NCBI GenBank assembly: GCA_035495555.1
Contig: DATJFQ010000055.1
Span: 1-64,000 of the forward strand
DNA from: DATJFQ01 sp035495555
Lineage (GTDB): Bacteria; Acidobacteriota; Vicinamibacteria; Vicinamibacterales; 2-12-FULL-66-21
Length of the DNA stretch: 64,000 nt
Direction: 5' to 3'
The notes under the pieces: model-generated
Database searches by the model: none
The model's input: the letters and a program-made list of their open reading frames with translations, nothing else
What the model was told of the DNA's origin: nothing
Program-made: the position numbers and the translations under genes
Part shown: positions 50,034-58,403 of the stretch, piece after piece
Position numbering within the stretch: position 1 is the stretch's first letter
How the letters are laid out: each line of letters starts with the position of its first letter

Positions 50034-50065
50034 GCGCGCGAGGCGCGAGGCGGGAGGCGCGAGGC
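50034..50065. repeat. GC-rich heptad run
   Basis: Four to five copies of GCGAGGC/GGGAGGC sit in the divergent gap between the membrane protein and the GT87-like gene. This is the smallest array of this family here. Confidence 0.6.
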
Positions 50066-50118
50066 CGGATTCCTGTTGCGGCACACGCGGCCGCGACACT
50101 ACGCTAACAGCTGACATC

Positions 50119-51264
50119 TTGGCGTTTGTTGCATCCCGCACTCGCACGCGGCTTTTGCTCGGGCTGCTCGCGGCCGTTTCTCTTGCGGCGCTGTTCACGA
50201 CGCGGGTCGCCCGCAAGATGCCGGATTTCGAGGTCTACTGGACTGCCGGCGCCCGCGCACGCGTCGCGGCGCCGCTCTACCGCGCCGAGGACGGTCACTT
50301 CCAATTCAAGTACCTGCCGGCGTTCGCGATTGCCGCGATCCCGCTCTCGCGCATGCCGCAGCCGGTGGCGAAAGCAGTGTGGTTCGCCGTCTCGGCCGTG
50401 CTGATCATGGTGCTGCTCGGGCTGAGCGTGCGAGCGCTTCCCGACCTGAGGCGACCGCCGCCGCTGCTCGTCGTGCTCACGTTCGCCGCGATGGCCAAGT
50501 TCTACGCACACGAGCTCGTGCTGGGGCAGGTCAACCTGCTCTTTGCCGTCATCGTGACCGCCGCGGTCGTGTGCCTGCTCGAGCGCCGCCGCATCACCGG
50601 CGGGCTCCTGTTCGCAGCGGCGGTCATCGTGAAGCCATACGGACTGCTGTTCGCGCCATGGCTGCTGTCCCGCCGCGACCGACTCCCATTCCTCGCGACG
50701 GCCCTTGGACTCGCGATCGTGCTGATTCTTCCGGCGGCACTCTACGGCTGGCGCGGGAACATCGATCTCCACCGCGACTGGTGGCAGACGGTGACGGCCA
50801 GCACGCCGCCAAACCTGCTGAATCAGGACAACATCTCGCTCGCCGCGCTCTTCGCGAAATGGTTCGGCAGTGCCGGGCAGACGCGGCTGCTCGCCGCTGG
50901 AGCGTCGCTGACCCTGCTCGGGCTCGTGGCCGTCGTCGTCGCCGGGCGCGGAACGCTGCTGAGAACAGACGCGCTGGAAACGGCACTGCTGCTGCTGCTC
51001 ATCCCGCTGCTCTCACCGCAAGGATGGGACTACGTGCTGCTGATCAGCACACCGGCGGTCATGCTGCTGCTCAACGATCTGTCACGCGTGCCTGGCGCAC
51101 TTCGGACGGCCGCCGTGATCGCCGTCGCCGTCGCGGCGTTGAGCATTTACGATCTATTGGGCCGCGCGGTATACGCAGAGTTCATGGCGCTTTCGCTGAT
51201 CACCGTCTGTGTGCTGGTGGAGTTCGCGGCGCTCGTCTCTCTGCGCTTCGCTCGCGCCGCCTGA
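50119..51264 (+). CDS. GT87-type membrane glycosyltransferase (DUF2029)
   Basis: 381 residues with about nine or ten hydrophobic segments. The short periplasmic DFEVYWTAGARARVAAPLY after the first helix has the Asp-x-x-x-Tyr-Trp pattern of DUF2029/GT87 polyprenyl-phosphate-mannose-type transferases. KFYAHELVLGQVNLLFAVIV and FAAAVIVKPYGLLFAPWLL are further family hallmarks. It would add a sugar to a lipid or polymer on the outer side of the inner membrane. The start is uncertain: TTG at 50119 is the last in-frame start before the first helix and has no good ribosome site. M1 aminopeptidase follows 37 bp later. Confidence 0.78.
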   Translation: MAFVASRTRTRLLLGLLAAVSLAALFTTRVARKMPDFEVYWTAGARARVAAPLYRAEDGHFQFKYLPAFAIAAIPLSRMPQPVAKAVWFAVSAVLIMVLLGLSVRALPDLRRPPPLLVVLTFAAMAKFYAHELVLGQVNLLFAVIVTAAVVCLLERRRITGGLLFAAAVIVKPYGLLFAPWLLSRRDRLPFLATALGLAIVLILPAALYGWRGNIDLHRDWWQTVTASTPPNLLNQDNISLAALFAKWFGSAGQTRLLAAGASLTLLGLVAVVVAGRGTLLRTDALETALLLLLIPLLSPQGWDYVLLISTPAVMLLLNDLSRVPGALRTAAVIAVAVAALSIYDLLGRAVYAEFMALSLITVCVLVEFAALVSLRFARAA

Positions 51265-51301
51265 TCTTGCGGACGCCGTGCGCTCGCGTCATCATGCGCG
51301 C

Positions 51302-53872
51302 ATGCCGTTTGCTTTCCTGCCGCTGCTCACCGCCATGACGCTCTCATCGGCCCAGCCATCGACCCATGGCCTGGAGCAGGGAGTGAGCCGCGCGCTTGCA
51401 ACGACGCGGGCCTCGCGGATCAGCGGCGTCCGCTACGCGCTCGCCCTGAAGGTGCCTGCGGCACGGCAGGAACCGGTCACCGGGACGGAAACCATCACTT
51501 TTACGCTGGCCGACACGAGCGCACCCGTGGTCCTCGACTTCGCGCCCGATCAGGCAGGCCGCCTGCTCAACGTGCGGAGCGGGGCCGCGGAACTGCAGGT
51601 CGAGCAGGTGAACGGCCACCTGGTCCTGCCCGTTGCAGCCACCCGGAAAGGCGTGAACGAGATCGAGCTGACGTTTCAGGCCGGCGACACGCCGCTCAAT
51701 CGCAGCGAAGACTTCCTCTACACTATCTTCGTGCCGGCGCGCGCACACGAAGCGTTCCCCTGCTTCGATCAACCGGACCTGAAAGCGCGCTGGACGCTGT
51801 CGCTCGAGGTGCCGGAGGGGTGGCAGACGCTCGCCAACGGCGCGGAAACGAATCGCGCTGCATCGGGTGGACGCACGACGGTCAGCTTCGCCCAGACACA
51901 ACCCATCTCGACGTATCTGTTCGCCTTCGCGACCGGCAAGTTCTTCGTCGAAACTGCTGAACGGGGCGGACGGACGTTCCGCATGTTCCACCGTGAAACC
52001 GACGCGGCGAAAGTCGCGAAAAACAAGGACGCGATTTTCGACCTGCACGCGGCCGCGCTGCAGTGGCTGGAGCGATATACCGGCATCCCGTATCCCTTCG
52101 GGAAATTCGACTTCTTCCTCGTGCCGTCGTTCCAGTTCGGCGGCATGGAACATCCAGGTGCGATCTTCTACAACGCGTCCGGCCTCATGCTCGAACCGAG
52201 CGCCACGCAGAATGAACTGCTCGGGCGCGCGAGCGTGATCGCGCACGAAACCACGCACATGTGGTTCGGCGATCTCGTCACGATGCGGTGGTTCGAGGAC
52301 GTCTGGATGAAGGAGGTGTTCGCCAACTACATGGCGGCGAAGATCGTGAATCCGTCGTTCCCGAACATCAATCACGAACTGCGGTTCCTGCTGTCGTACT
52401 ACCCGTCGGCGTACGAGGTCGATCGGACCGCGGGCAGCAATGCCATCCGTCAGCCGCTCTCGAACCTCTCGGAAGCCGGCACGCTTTACGGCGCGATCAT
52501 TTATCAGAAGGCGCCGATCGTCATGCGTCAACTCGAGACGCTCGTCGGCTCCGAAGGATTTCAGGACGGGCTCCGCGAATATCTGCGCCGCTACTCGTTC
52601 GGCAACGCGTCGTGGACCGACCTCATCACCCTGCTGGACAGTCGAACACCGGAAGACCTCGCGGCCTGGAGCCACGCGTGGGTCGACGAGGCAGACCGGC
52701 CCATTGTCACCACGGACCTGCAGATTGCCAACGGCAGAATTCAGCATCTTGCGTTCGTGCAGCGGGATCCGATCGTCCGTCGAGGGCTGACATGGACCGA
52801 GCGCATGCAGGTCGCGGTCGGACACGACGGGCACATCACGCTCCTCCCCGTCGAATTGCGCGGTCCGCGCGTCGAGGTTCCGTCAGCAGCGGGCATGCCG
52901 GCTCCGGATTTCATCCTGCCCAACGGCGGAGGCATCGCATATGGCGAGTTCCATCTGGATGCTCACTCGCGCGAGTGGCTGCTTCACCACGTCCCCGATA
53001 TTTCTGATGAATTGACCCGCGGTGCGGCGTGGGTCACGTTGTGGGATGCCATGCTCGACGACGAGGCGCGGCCGGACGACGTCGTCTCGCTCGCGCTCCA
53101 GGCGCTGCCGCGGGAGCGTGACGAACAGAACGTGCAGCGGATTCTCGGCTATGCGACCCAGGCGTACTGGAAATTCCTGACGCCGCTCTCGCGTGAGCGG
53201 GTTGCCGCGCCGCTGGAGCAGGCGTTTCGCGCGGGGCTGGACAGCGCCGCGTCGCCGAGCCAGAAGGGGGCATGGTTCAACGCGCTGCGGGACGTGTCCG
53301 CGACGAAGCTGACGCTCGCCTGGCTGACGAACGTCTGGTCACAGAAGCAACAGGTTCCCGGGCTCGTGCTCTCGGAGACCGACTACATCCGACTGGCGGA
53401 GGATCTCGCGGTGCGGGAGCCGTCGGAGGCGGAGCAGATCCTGGATGCGCAGGCGCTGCGGATCAGGAATCCCGACCGGAAGGCGCAGTTCGCGTTCGTG
53501 CGCCCGGCGATCTCGCCGGACGCGGCCACGCGCGATCGCTGGTTCGCAGCCCTCAGCACGCCCGCAAACCGCCGTCGCGAGCCGTGGGTACTCGAAGGAC
53601 TGCGATATCTCCATCACCCGCTGCGCGCCCGCTCGTCCGAGCAGTACATCGAGCCGAGCCTGGAGATGCTCCAGGAGATCCAGCGGACCGGCGACATCTT
53701 CTTCCCGAAGCGCTGGATGGACGTGACGCTCGGCGGTCACCAGTCGGCCGCTGCCGCCGAGACGGTCCGGCAGTTTCTCGCGCGCGCGCCGTCGACGTAC
53801 CCCGATCGCCTGCGTCGGATTATCCTGTCGTCAGCAGATGATCTCTTCCGTGCGGCAAAGATCGCGCGGTGA
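51302..53872 (+). CDS. M1-family zinc aminopeptidase
   Basis: 856 residues with an N-terminal signal peptide (MPFAFLPLLTAMTLSSA), so periplasmic or secreted. The zinc site is complete: His315-Glu316-Thr-Thr-His319 plus Glu338, the HEXXH-x18-E of gluzincins. The N-terminal aminopeptidase beta domain and ERAP1-like C-terminal helical domain complete the usual layout. The exopeptidase loop reads GGMEHPGA (GxMEN in most members), so the amino-terminus-binding region is altered by Asn to His. The tyrosine that stabilises the transition state is probably in GTLYGAIIYQKAP. The ATG at 51302 starts the signal peptide. It may be co-transcribed with the GT87-like gene. Confidence 0.92.
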   Translation: MPFAFLPLLTAMTLSSAQPSTHGLEQGVSRALATTRASRISGVRYALALKVPAARQEPVTGTETITFTLADTSAPVVLDFAPDQAGRLLNVRSGAAELQVEQVNGHLVLPVAATRKGVNEIELTFQAGDTPLNRSEDFLYTIFVPARAHEAFPCFDQPDLKARWTLSLEVPEGWQTLANGAETNRAASGGRTTVSFAQTQPISTYLFAFATGKFFVETAERGGRTFRMFHRETDAAKVAKNKDAIFDLHAAALQWLERYTGIPYPFGKFDFFLVPSFQFGGMEHPGAIFYNASGLMLEPSATQNELLGRASVIAHETTHMWFGDLVTMRWFEDVWMKEVFANYMAAKIVNPSFPNINHELRFLLSYYPSAYEVDRTAGSNAIRQPLSNLSEAGTLYGAIIYQKAPIVMRQLETLVGSEGFQDGLREYLRRYSFGNASWTDLITLLDSRTPEDLAAWSHAWVDEADRPIVTTDLQIANGRIQHLAFVQRDPIVRRGLTWTERMQVAVGHDGHITLLPVELRGPRVEVPSAAGMPAPDFILPNGGGIAYGEFHLDAHSREWLLHHVPDISDELTRGAAWVTLWDAMLDDEARPDDVVSLALQALPRERDEQNVQRILGYATQAYWKFLTPLSRERVAAPLEQAFRAGLDSAASPSQKGAWFNALRDVSATKLTLAWLTNVWSQKQQVPGLVLSETDYIRLAEDLAVREPSEAEQILDAQALRIRNPDRKAQFAFVRPAISPDAATRDRWFAALSTPANRRREPWVLEGLRYLHHPLRARSSEQYIEPSLEMLQEIQRTGDIFFPKRWMDVTLGGHQSAAAAETVRQFLARAPSTYPDRLRRIILSSADDLFRAAKIAR

Positions 53873-53946
53873 CGAACGCAGGGGCGCAACACAACGGATC
53901 GCACCGGCGGCGCGGCACGCGAGCGAGCGTCCAGGGAGCCCGGCGA

Positions 53947-54033
53947 CTAATGCGCGGTTTTGCGCGCGCGGCGCTTCTTCACGTAGAAGAAGCTGAGCAC
54001 CGCCATGATCGCCGCCAGAATCAGTAGGAACAT
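53947..54033 (-). CDS. 28-residue single-pass membrane microprotein
   Basis: A small frame encodes MFLLILAAIMAVLSFFYVKK followed by RRARKTAH: a hydrophobic helix of about 17 residues and a strongly basic tail, ending in a TAG stop. A near-perfect ribosome site, GGAGGT, lies nine bases upstream of the ATG at 54033. The gene sits alone in the gap between the M1 peptidase and asparaginase-like genes. The positive-inside rule predicts a cytoplasmic C-terminus. Small proteins of this kind often bind membrane complexes; its function is unknown. Coding status rests on the ribosome site and membrane signature only. Confidence 0.6.
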   Translation of the reverse strand: MFLLILAAIMAVLSFFYVKKRRARKTAH

Positions 54034-54163
54034 GAGAGAAGACCTCCGGGCGGGCACGTCCGCAATGCTGGTGCCGTCCGAGTCGCTCTCCTAAGTCATT
54101 GATGGCAAACAGCTTCGAAGCCGAGTCTCCACTGCGCGGGCGCCCGCGGCCGACAGATTCGTG

Positions 54164-54661
54164 ATGCGTATCCGCATCCTCGTAACCGGCGGTACGTTCG
54201 ACAAGGAGTACGACGAGCTGACCGGGAGGCTGTTTTTTCGCGACACGCACGTGCCCGAAATGCTCCGCCGGGGGCGCGCACGGCTCGATCTGGCCGTCGA
54301 GACCGTGCTGATGGCCGACAGCCTCGACATCAACGATGCGCAGCGCGCCGCGATCGCGCAGCGCTGCCGCGAATGCGAGGAGCACGCGATCGTGATCACG
54401 CACGGAACGGACACGATGGTCGAGACCGCGCGAGTCATCGCGGACGCGCATCTGCGCGATCGGACGGTCGTGCTCACCGGTGCCATGGTGCCGTACGCGT
54501 TCGGCAGCTCGGATGGGCTCTTCAATCTCGGCAGCGCGTTGTCGTTCGTGCAGGTCCTGCCGGCCGGGGTGTATATCGCGATGAATGGTCAGGCGTTTTC
54601 GTGGGACGCGTGCCGCAAGGATCGCGAGCGGGGCGTCTTCGAGAGGATTGATCCTGCGTGA
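54164..54661 (+). CDS. Short asparaginase-like protein (N-terminal domain only)
   Basis: 165 residues covering only the N-terminal domain of type I/II asparaginases, which normally are ~330 residues. The catalytic threonine motif TGGTFDKEY (residues 7-15) and the second motif THGTDTMVETA are intact, followed by LTGAMVPYAFGSSDG and a short tail. Full enzymes need the C-terminal domain and intersubunit residues, so activity would have to come from a different oligomer. Stand-alone proteins of this length exist in several phyla. A GTG at 54161, one codon earlier, is an alternative start. The aminotransferase start overlaps its stop (GTGA). Confidence 0.82.
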   Translation: MRIRILVTGGTFDKEYDELTGRLFFRDTHVPEMLRRGRARLDLAVETVLMADSLDINDAQRAAIAQRCRECEEHAIVITHGTDTMVETARVIADAHLRDRTVVLTGAMVPYAFGSSDGLFNLGSALSFVQVLPAGVYIAMNGQAFSWDACRKDRERGVFERIDPA

Positions 54662-55800
54662 CGTTGCGTTCCAAGCTTCCCTCTGTCGGCACGACGATCT
54701 TCACCGTGATGTCGAAGCTCGCGGCCGACACGGGCGCCATCAATCTGTCGCAGGGATTTCCCGACTTCGAGTGCGACCCCGCACTCGTCGACGCCGTCGC
54801 GCGCCACATGCGCGAAGGGCGGAACCAGTACGCGCCGATGCAAGGCGTCCCTGCGCTGCGCGAGGCGATCGCGGCGAAGTACGAACAACTGTACGACGTC
54901 CGGTACGACCCGCTGTCGGATGTCACCGTCACGTCGGGCGGGACGGAAGCGCTGTTCGACGCAGTCGCCGCTGTCGTGCATCCAGGCGACGAGGTGATCG
55001 TCTTCGAGCCCTGCTATGACTCGTACGTCCCCGCAATCGAATTGAGCGGCGGCGTTCCCGTCGTCATCTCGCTTCGGTACCCCGACTACCGTGTGCCGTG
55101 GAATGACGTGAAGGCCGCGCTCTCGGCGCGCACCCGCCTGGTCATCATCAATTCGCCTCACAATCCGACGGGAACGCTTCTGTCGGCAGCGGACATTTCG
55201 GAGCTCTCGGCGCTCGCGGACGAACACGATTTGTTCGTGCTGAGCGATGAAGTGTACGAGCACATCATTTTCGACGGCGCCCGTCACGAGAGCGTCGCCC
55301 GCGACGAGCGGCTGCGCGACCGCAGCTTCATCGTGGGCTCGTTCGGGAAGACGTATCACGTGACGGGCTGGAAAGTCGGTTACGTCGTCGCACCGCCGGC
55401 GCTGAGCGCTGAGTTCCGGAAGGTTCACCAGTTCGTGACGTTCGCGACGATCACGCCGGTGCAGCATGCACTCGCAGAGTTCGTGGCCGCGCGGCGCGGC
55501 TATCCCGAGCTCGCGGCCTTCTATCAGCGGAAGCGGGACCTGTTCCTCGAGCTGATCGACCGGTCGCGGTTTCGCGCGCTGCCGTCGCGCGGGACGTATT
55601 TTCAGCTCCTCGACTACTCGTCGATCTCCGAGGAGCCGGACATGGAGTTCGCGCTCCGGCTGACGCGCGAGCATGGCGTCGCCTCGATTCCGACGTCCGC
55701 GTTCTTGTACAAGCAGCCGGCGCCGCTGGCGCTGCGATTCTGTTTTGCGAAGAAGGACGAGACGCTTCGCGCCGCTGCTGCCCGACTCCGCCCGCTGTAA
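54658..55800 (+). CDS. Class I/II aminotransferase (methionine/kynurenine type)
   Basis: 380 residues, PLP-dependent fold type I. The N-terminal INLSQGFPDFECDP and NQYAPMQGVPALREAIA segments are those of the YbdL/kynurenine-oxoglutarate aminotransferase branch. The PLP lysine is Lys231 in SFGKTYHVTGWKVGY. NSPHNPTGT binds the cofactor ring, and the carboxylate-binding Arg lies in LRFCFAKKDETL. Methionine or glutamine transamination is likely by family. The GTG start at 54658 overlaps the asparaginase-like stop, which fits coupled amino-acid metabolism. A cluster of palindromes follows its stop. Confidence 0.92.
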   Translation: MTLRSKLPSVGTTIFTVMSKLAADTGAINLSQGFPDFECDPALVDAVARHMREGRNQYAPMQGVPALREAIAAKYEQLYDVRYDPLSDVTVTSGGTEALFDAVAAVVHPGDEVIVFEPCYDSYVPAIELSGGVPVVISLRYPDYRVPWNDVKAALSARTRLVIINSPHNPTGTLLSAADISELSALADEHDLFVLSDEVYEHIIFDGARHESVARDERLRDRSFIVGSFGKTYHVTGWKVGYVVAPPALSAEFRKVHQFVTFATITPVQHALAEFVAARRGYPELAAFYQRKRDLFLELIDRSRFRALPSRGTYFQLLDYSSISEEPDMEFALRLTREHGVASIPTSAFLYKQPAPLALRFCFAKKDETLRAAAARLRPL

Positions 55801-55807
55801 CCGCGCA

Positions 55808-56049
55808 CGGCCGGGGTCAGACCCCGGAAACGCGACGGCCGGGGTCAGACCCCGGCCGTCCATTTACGTACTTCTCGCGGGGTCAGATCCCACAGCCTGG
55901 CGGCGCGAACCAAGAAAACGCAAGAAATGGGACGGATGTCGCAAATACCGCCATCATCCTGCGCGCGGTTGGGGTCAGACCCCGGACGCGCGACGGCCGG
56001 GGTCAGACCCCGGTCGTCGGGTTACGTACTCCTCGCGCGGTCAGGCCCC
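55808..56049. repeat. Cluster of GGGGTCAGACCCC palindromes
   Basis: The exact word GGGGTCAGACCCC occurs at 55813-55825, 55841-55853, 55971-55983 and 55999-56011, with degenerate forms at 55879-55891 and about 56036-56049. The copy at 55834-55860 extends to a 27-bp palindrome with perfect 13-bp arms around one base. Each long palindrome is followed by a similar ACGTACTYCTCGCG tail and a degenerate half, forming two ~60-bp repeating units. This is REP-like intergenic DNA, and it fills the gap between the aminotransferase and the DUF3592 gene. Confidence 0.8.
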
Positions 56050-56442
56050 CGCACGAGCGCCGCGGGAGACGACAGCGGCGATCAGGAACGAGAAGACGCT
56101 CATCGCGCCCGCCAGGGCGGTCCCCTGCCAGCGCAGCCGCCGCGTGTCGACGTCGGCGAACGACGGATTGTCGGGATGGTAATAAACGGGGACGGTCGAA
56201 CCGACGGCGTATCGGCCGACGTGCGTCGCAGTGAAGTCGACGTGATCGCCGGTCTGGGTGACGAAGCGGACGACGGGGATCGTGGCCTCGCCGCCGCTGC
56301 GCTTCAACTGGTTGACGACCGTGCCGCTCGTCCGGATCGTTCCGTCGCGCAGCCGCTCTTCATGACGCTCGATCGTGTACGTCGCAAAGGCGAGCGCGAT
56401 CCCCAGGATCACGAAAAGAACGCTGAGCGCCCGGAACAGCAT
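56041..56442 (-). CDS. DUF3592 membrane protein
   Basis: 133 residues with a hydrophobic helix at about residues 5-23 and another at 108-128. Between them is a beta-rich extracytoplasmic domain of the DUF3592 type (GTIRTSGTVVNQLKR, PVVRFVTQTGDHVDFTAT, VGSTVPVYYHPDNPSFADVD). The YHPDNP phrase is typical of the family. Function unknown. Its ATG at 56442 overlaps the msrA stop (TGATG), so it is coupled to MsrA, and its C-terminal codons run into the REP-like cluster. Confidence 0.88.
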   Translation of the reverse strand: MLFRALSVLFVILGIALAFATYTIERHEERLRDGTIRTSGTVVNQLKRSGGEATIPVVRFVTQTGDHVDFTATHVGRYAVGSTVPVYYHPDNPSFADVDTRRLRWQGTALAGAMSVFSFLIAAVVSRGARAGA

Positions 56443-57083
56443 CAGACGGCGAGGCCGGTCGGGCAGGTCACGCCAGTGCCGCCCAGCCCGCAGTAGCCGT
56501 TCGCGTTTTTCGACAGATACTGCTGGTGATAATCCTCGGCGTAATAGAACTCCGGCGCCGGCCTGATCTCGGTCGTAATCTGCCCGTAGCCGCTCTTCGA
56601 CAGCGCCCGCTGGTACTCGTCGCGGCTGCGTTCCGCCGCCCGGTGCTGCGCCTCGTCGAAGTAGTAGATCCCGGAGCGATACTGCGTGCCGACGTCGTTG
56701 CCCTGACGCATCCCCTGTGTCGGATCGTGACTCTCCCAGAAGACCTTCAGCAGATCGTCATAACTGATCTTCTTCGGGTCGAACACCACGAGAACGGCCT
56801 CGGCGTGACCCGTCATACCGCTGCAGACCTCGCGATACGTCGGATTCGGGGTAAAACCCGCTGCATATCCTGACGCCGTCGTATAGACGCCACGCGTCTG
56901 CCAGAACTTCTTCTCGGCGCCCCAGAAGCAGCCCAACGCGAACATCGCCTGCTCCAGCCCGGCCGGAAACGGCCCCTGCAGCGGCGTTTTCAGCACGTCG
57001 TGCGCCGCGGGCACCGGCATCTTCTCCGTGCGCCCCTTCAACGCCTCCTGAGGAGACGGCATACGAAGCTTCTGTTCGAACAT
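56442..57083 (-). CDS. msrA: Peptide methionine (S)-S-oxide reductase MsrA
   Basis: 213 residues. It reduces methionine-S-sulfoxide in proteins. Catalytic Cys52 lies in FALGCFWGAEK. The substrate-pocket motifs GYAAGFTPNPTYREVCSG and the resolving cysteines in NANGYCGLGGTGVTCP follow, the three-cysteine recycling type. The first ~45 residues match the N-terminal extension of the long E. coli-type MsrA. It leads a two-gene unit with the DUF3592 protein. MsrB for the other stereoisomer lies at 61398-61805. Confidence 0.97.
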   Translation of the reverse strand: MFEQKLRMPSPQEALKGRTEKMPVPAAHDVLKTPLQGPFPAGLEQAMFALGCFWGAEKKFWQTRGVYTTASGYAAGFTPNPTYREVCSGMTGHAEAVLVVFDPKKISYDDLLKVFWESHDPTQGMRQGNDVGTQYRSGIYYFDEAQHRAAERSRDEYQRALSKSGYGQITTEIRPAPEFYYAEDYHQQYLSKNANGYCGLGGTGVTCPTGLAV

Positions 57084-57158
57084 GGAAACCTTTCGACGCG
57101 CGGGATCTCGAGCCCCCGCCTTACATGTGACGCCGCGTGCGGGCTCCCGGATTCGCGG

Positions 57159-58253
57159 CTAGTTCGAGCCCTGCGCCAGCAGGACGATCATTATGACGAT
57201 GATAACGCCGATGATCAGGAGCGCGATTTTCCACGGGCTCTTCGGGTACTCGCCGGCCATCCTCCCCGTGTAGCCGTTGACGACGGCATGGAACACACGC
57301 GGGCCGTAGGTGTAGGTCAGCAGCCACACGGGTACGAGGATGTGCTTGAACGTGCGCTTCGAGAAGGTCGGGTGAATCTGAAGGTTGCGTTGTGTATCTC
57401 CGGGCACCGCGGCAGAGCACATCGCATAGGTCTTCCGCGTCATCGTGTCTTCGGACGCCTTCGCCGCATCGAGCAGCACGACCTGATAGTGCTCGACGAC
57501 GAACCCCGACAGGTACGACGTGTCATAGGGGACCAGTTCGTTCGTCAGAAACGGCTCGACCTGACGCAACAGGCCAATTGGCACACCGGTCGTCCCCGGA
57601 ATCGGCTCGTCGTCGAAAAAATGTTCGACAACGCCCGACGCCGGCTCCCACCGGGTCTGGCGCACCTGTCGCGTCTGCATGCGGCCGTTGCTGTCCCGAT
57701 AGGTCTCGGTCGTGTAGTAGTAGTAGCCAGCCTCGGCTTCCCAGGGAGAGGTGACTTCGGCATCGAACGTCCAATACGGGATGTAGATCCCGTGGACGGT
57801 GTCGACGAGCGCCCGCGATTTGAGCGCGCCCGGCGCGAGCCATTTGCTCGCGTACCAGCGGCGGATCTGTTCGCGAACGGCTGATTCGGCAATTTTGAAC
57901 GGCAGCAGACTCTGTGGCCGGATCGGCTCTTTGACCTCCTGGTAGTCGACCAGCTCCGGCGAACCGCAGAACTCACAGCGCTGGCCGACCCGCGACGGGT
58001 CGAAGACCGACACCGCCTTGCAACTCCGGCACTGCACAGTGTGGCGCTCGGTCTGCCACCCGCGCATGTCGTCGGGCAGCTCGCGAAGCGCTTTCACCAG
58101 ATCCAGTTCGACGATCTGCCCTGCGGGATCGACGTCGAACGGCGTCTCCGTGCCGCAGAACGGACACACGAGTTTCTGCCTGCCCGGATTCCACTCGGCC
58201 TGCGCGCCGCAGGCCGGGCACGCATGCTTTTCAACGGCAACGACGGACGTCAT
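57159..58253 (-). CDS. TFIIB-type zinc-ribbon membrane protein
   Basis: 364 residues. Four CxxC knuckles (Cys12/15, Cys30/33, Cys75/78, Cys93/96) form two N-terminal zinc ribbons. A middle domain contains PIRPQSLLPFKIAESAVREQIRRWYASKWLAP and YIPYWTFDAEVTSPW. A single C-terminal transmembrane helix (about residues 341-361) closes it. Relatives pair with SPFH proteins, as YdjG does with YdjI in the Bacillus membrane-stress locus; an SPFH gene is directly upstream on the same strand. The role is inferred from this pairing, not from motifs. Confidence 0.82.
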   Translation of the reverse strand: MTSVVAVEKHACPACGAQAEWNPGRQKLVCPFCGTETPFDVDPAGQIVELDLVKALRELPDDMRGWQTERHTVQCRSCKAVSVFDPSRVGQRCEFCGSPELVDYQEVKEPIRPQSLLPFKIAESAVREQIRRWYASKWLAPGALKSRALVDTVHGIYIPYWTFDAEVTSPWEAEAGYYYYTTETYRDSNGRMQTRQVRQTRWEPASGVVEHFFDDEPIPGTTGVPIGLLRQVEPFLTNELVPYDTSYLSGFVVEHYQVVLLDAAKASEDTMTRKTYAMCSAAVPGDTQRNLQIHPTFSKRTFKHILVPVWLLTYTYGPRVFHAVVNGYTGRMAGEYPKSPWKIALLIIGVIIVIMIVLLAQGSN

Positions 58254-58258
58254 CTCTG

Positions 58259-58345
58259 GCCCGGGGGCTTCGCCCAGCCGGCCCCCCCGGCGCCGTCGCT
58301 CGCGGGGGCCCCTTGCCCCGCTGCGCTCCGCCGGGGCGCGCCACT
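58259..58345. repeat. GC-rich element resembling the dispersed ~95-bp repeat
   Basis: Begins GGGGGCTTCGCCC like copies A and B, then diverges into GGCGCC- and GGGGCC-rich inverted segments up to the word GGCGCGCC. It lies between the zinc-ribbon and SPFH genes; the gap contains nothing else recognisable. Confidence 0.5.
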
Positions 58346-58403
58346 GGCGCGCCTCCGATCTTCGTGCGCCGCTGATCGCGTTCTGGAATCGAGCATCGTT
58401 CGA

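Noticed and set aside
49327..50118. A 264-residue N-terminal extension of the GT87-like gene
   Set aside because: It is antisense to the membrane protein gene at 49258-50031 and has no membrane or family features; the transferase fold starts at the first helix after 50119.
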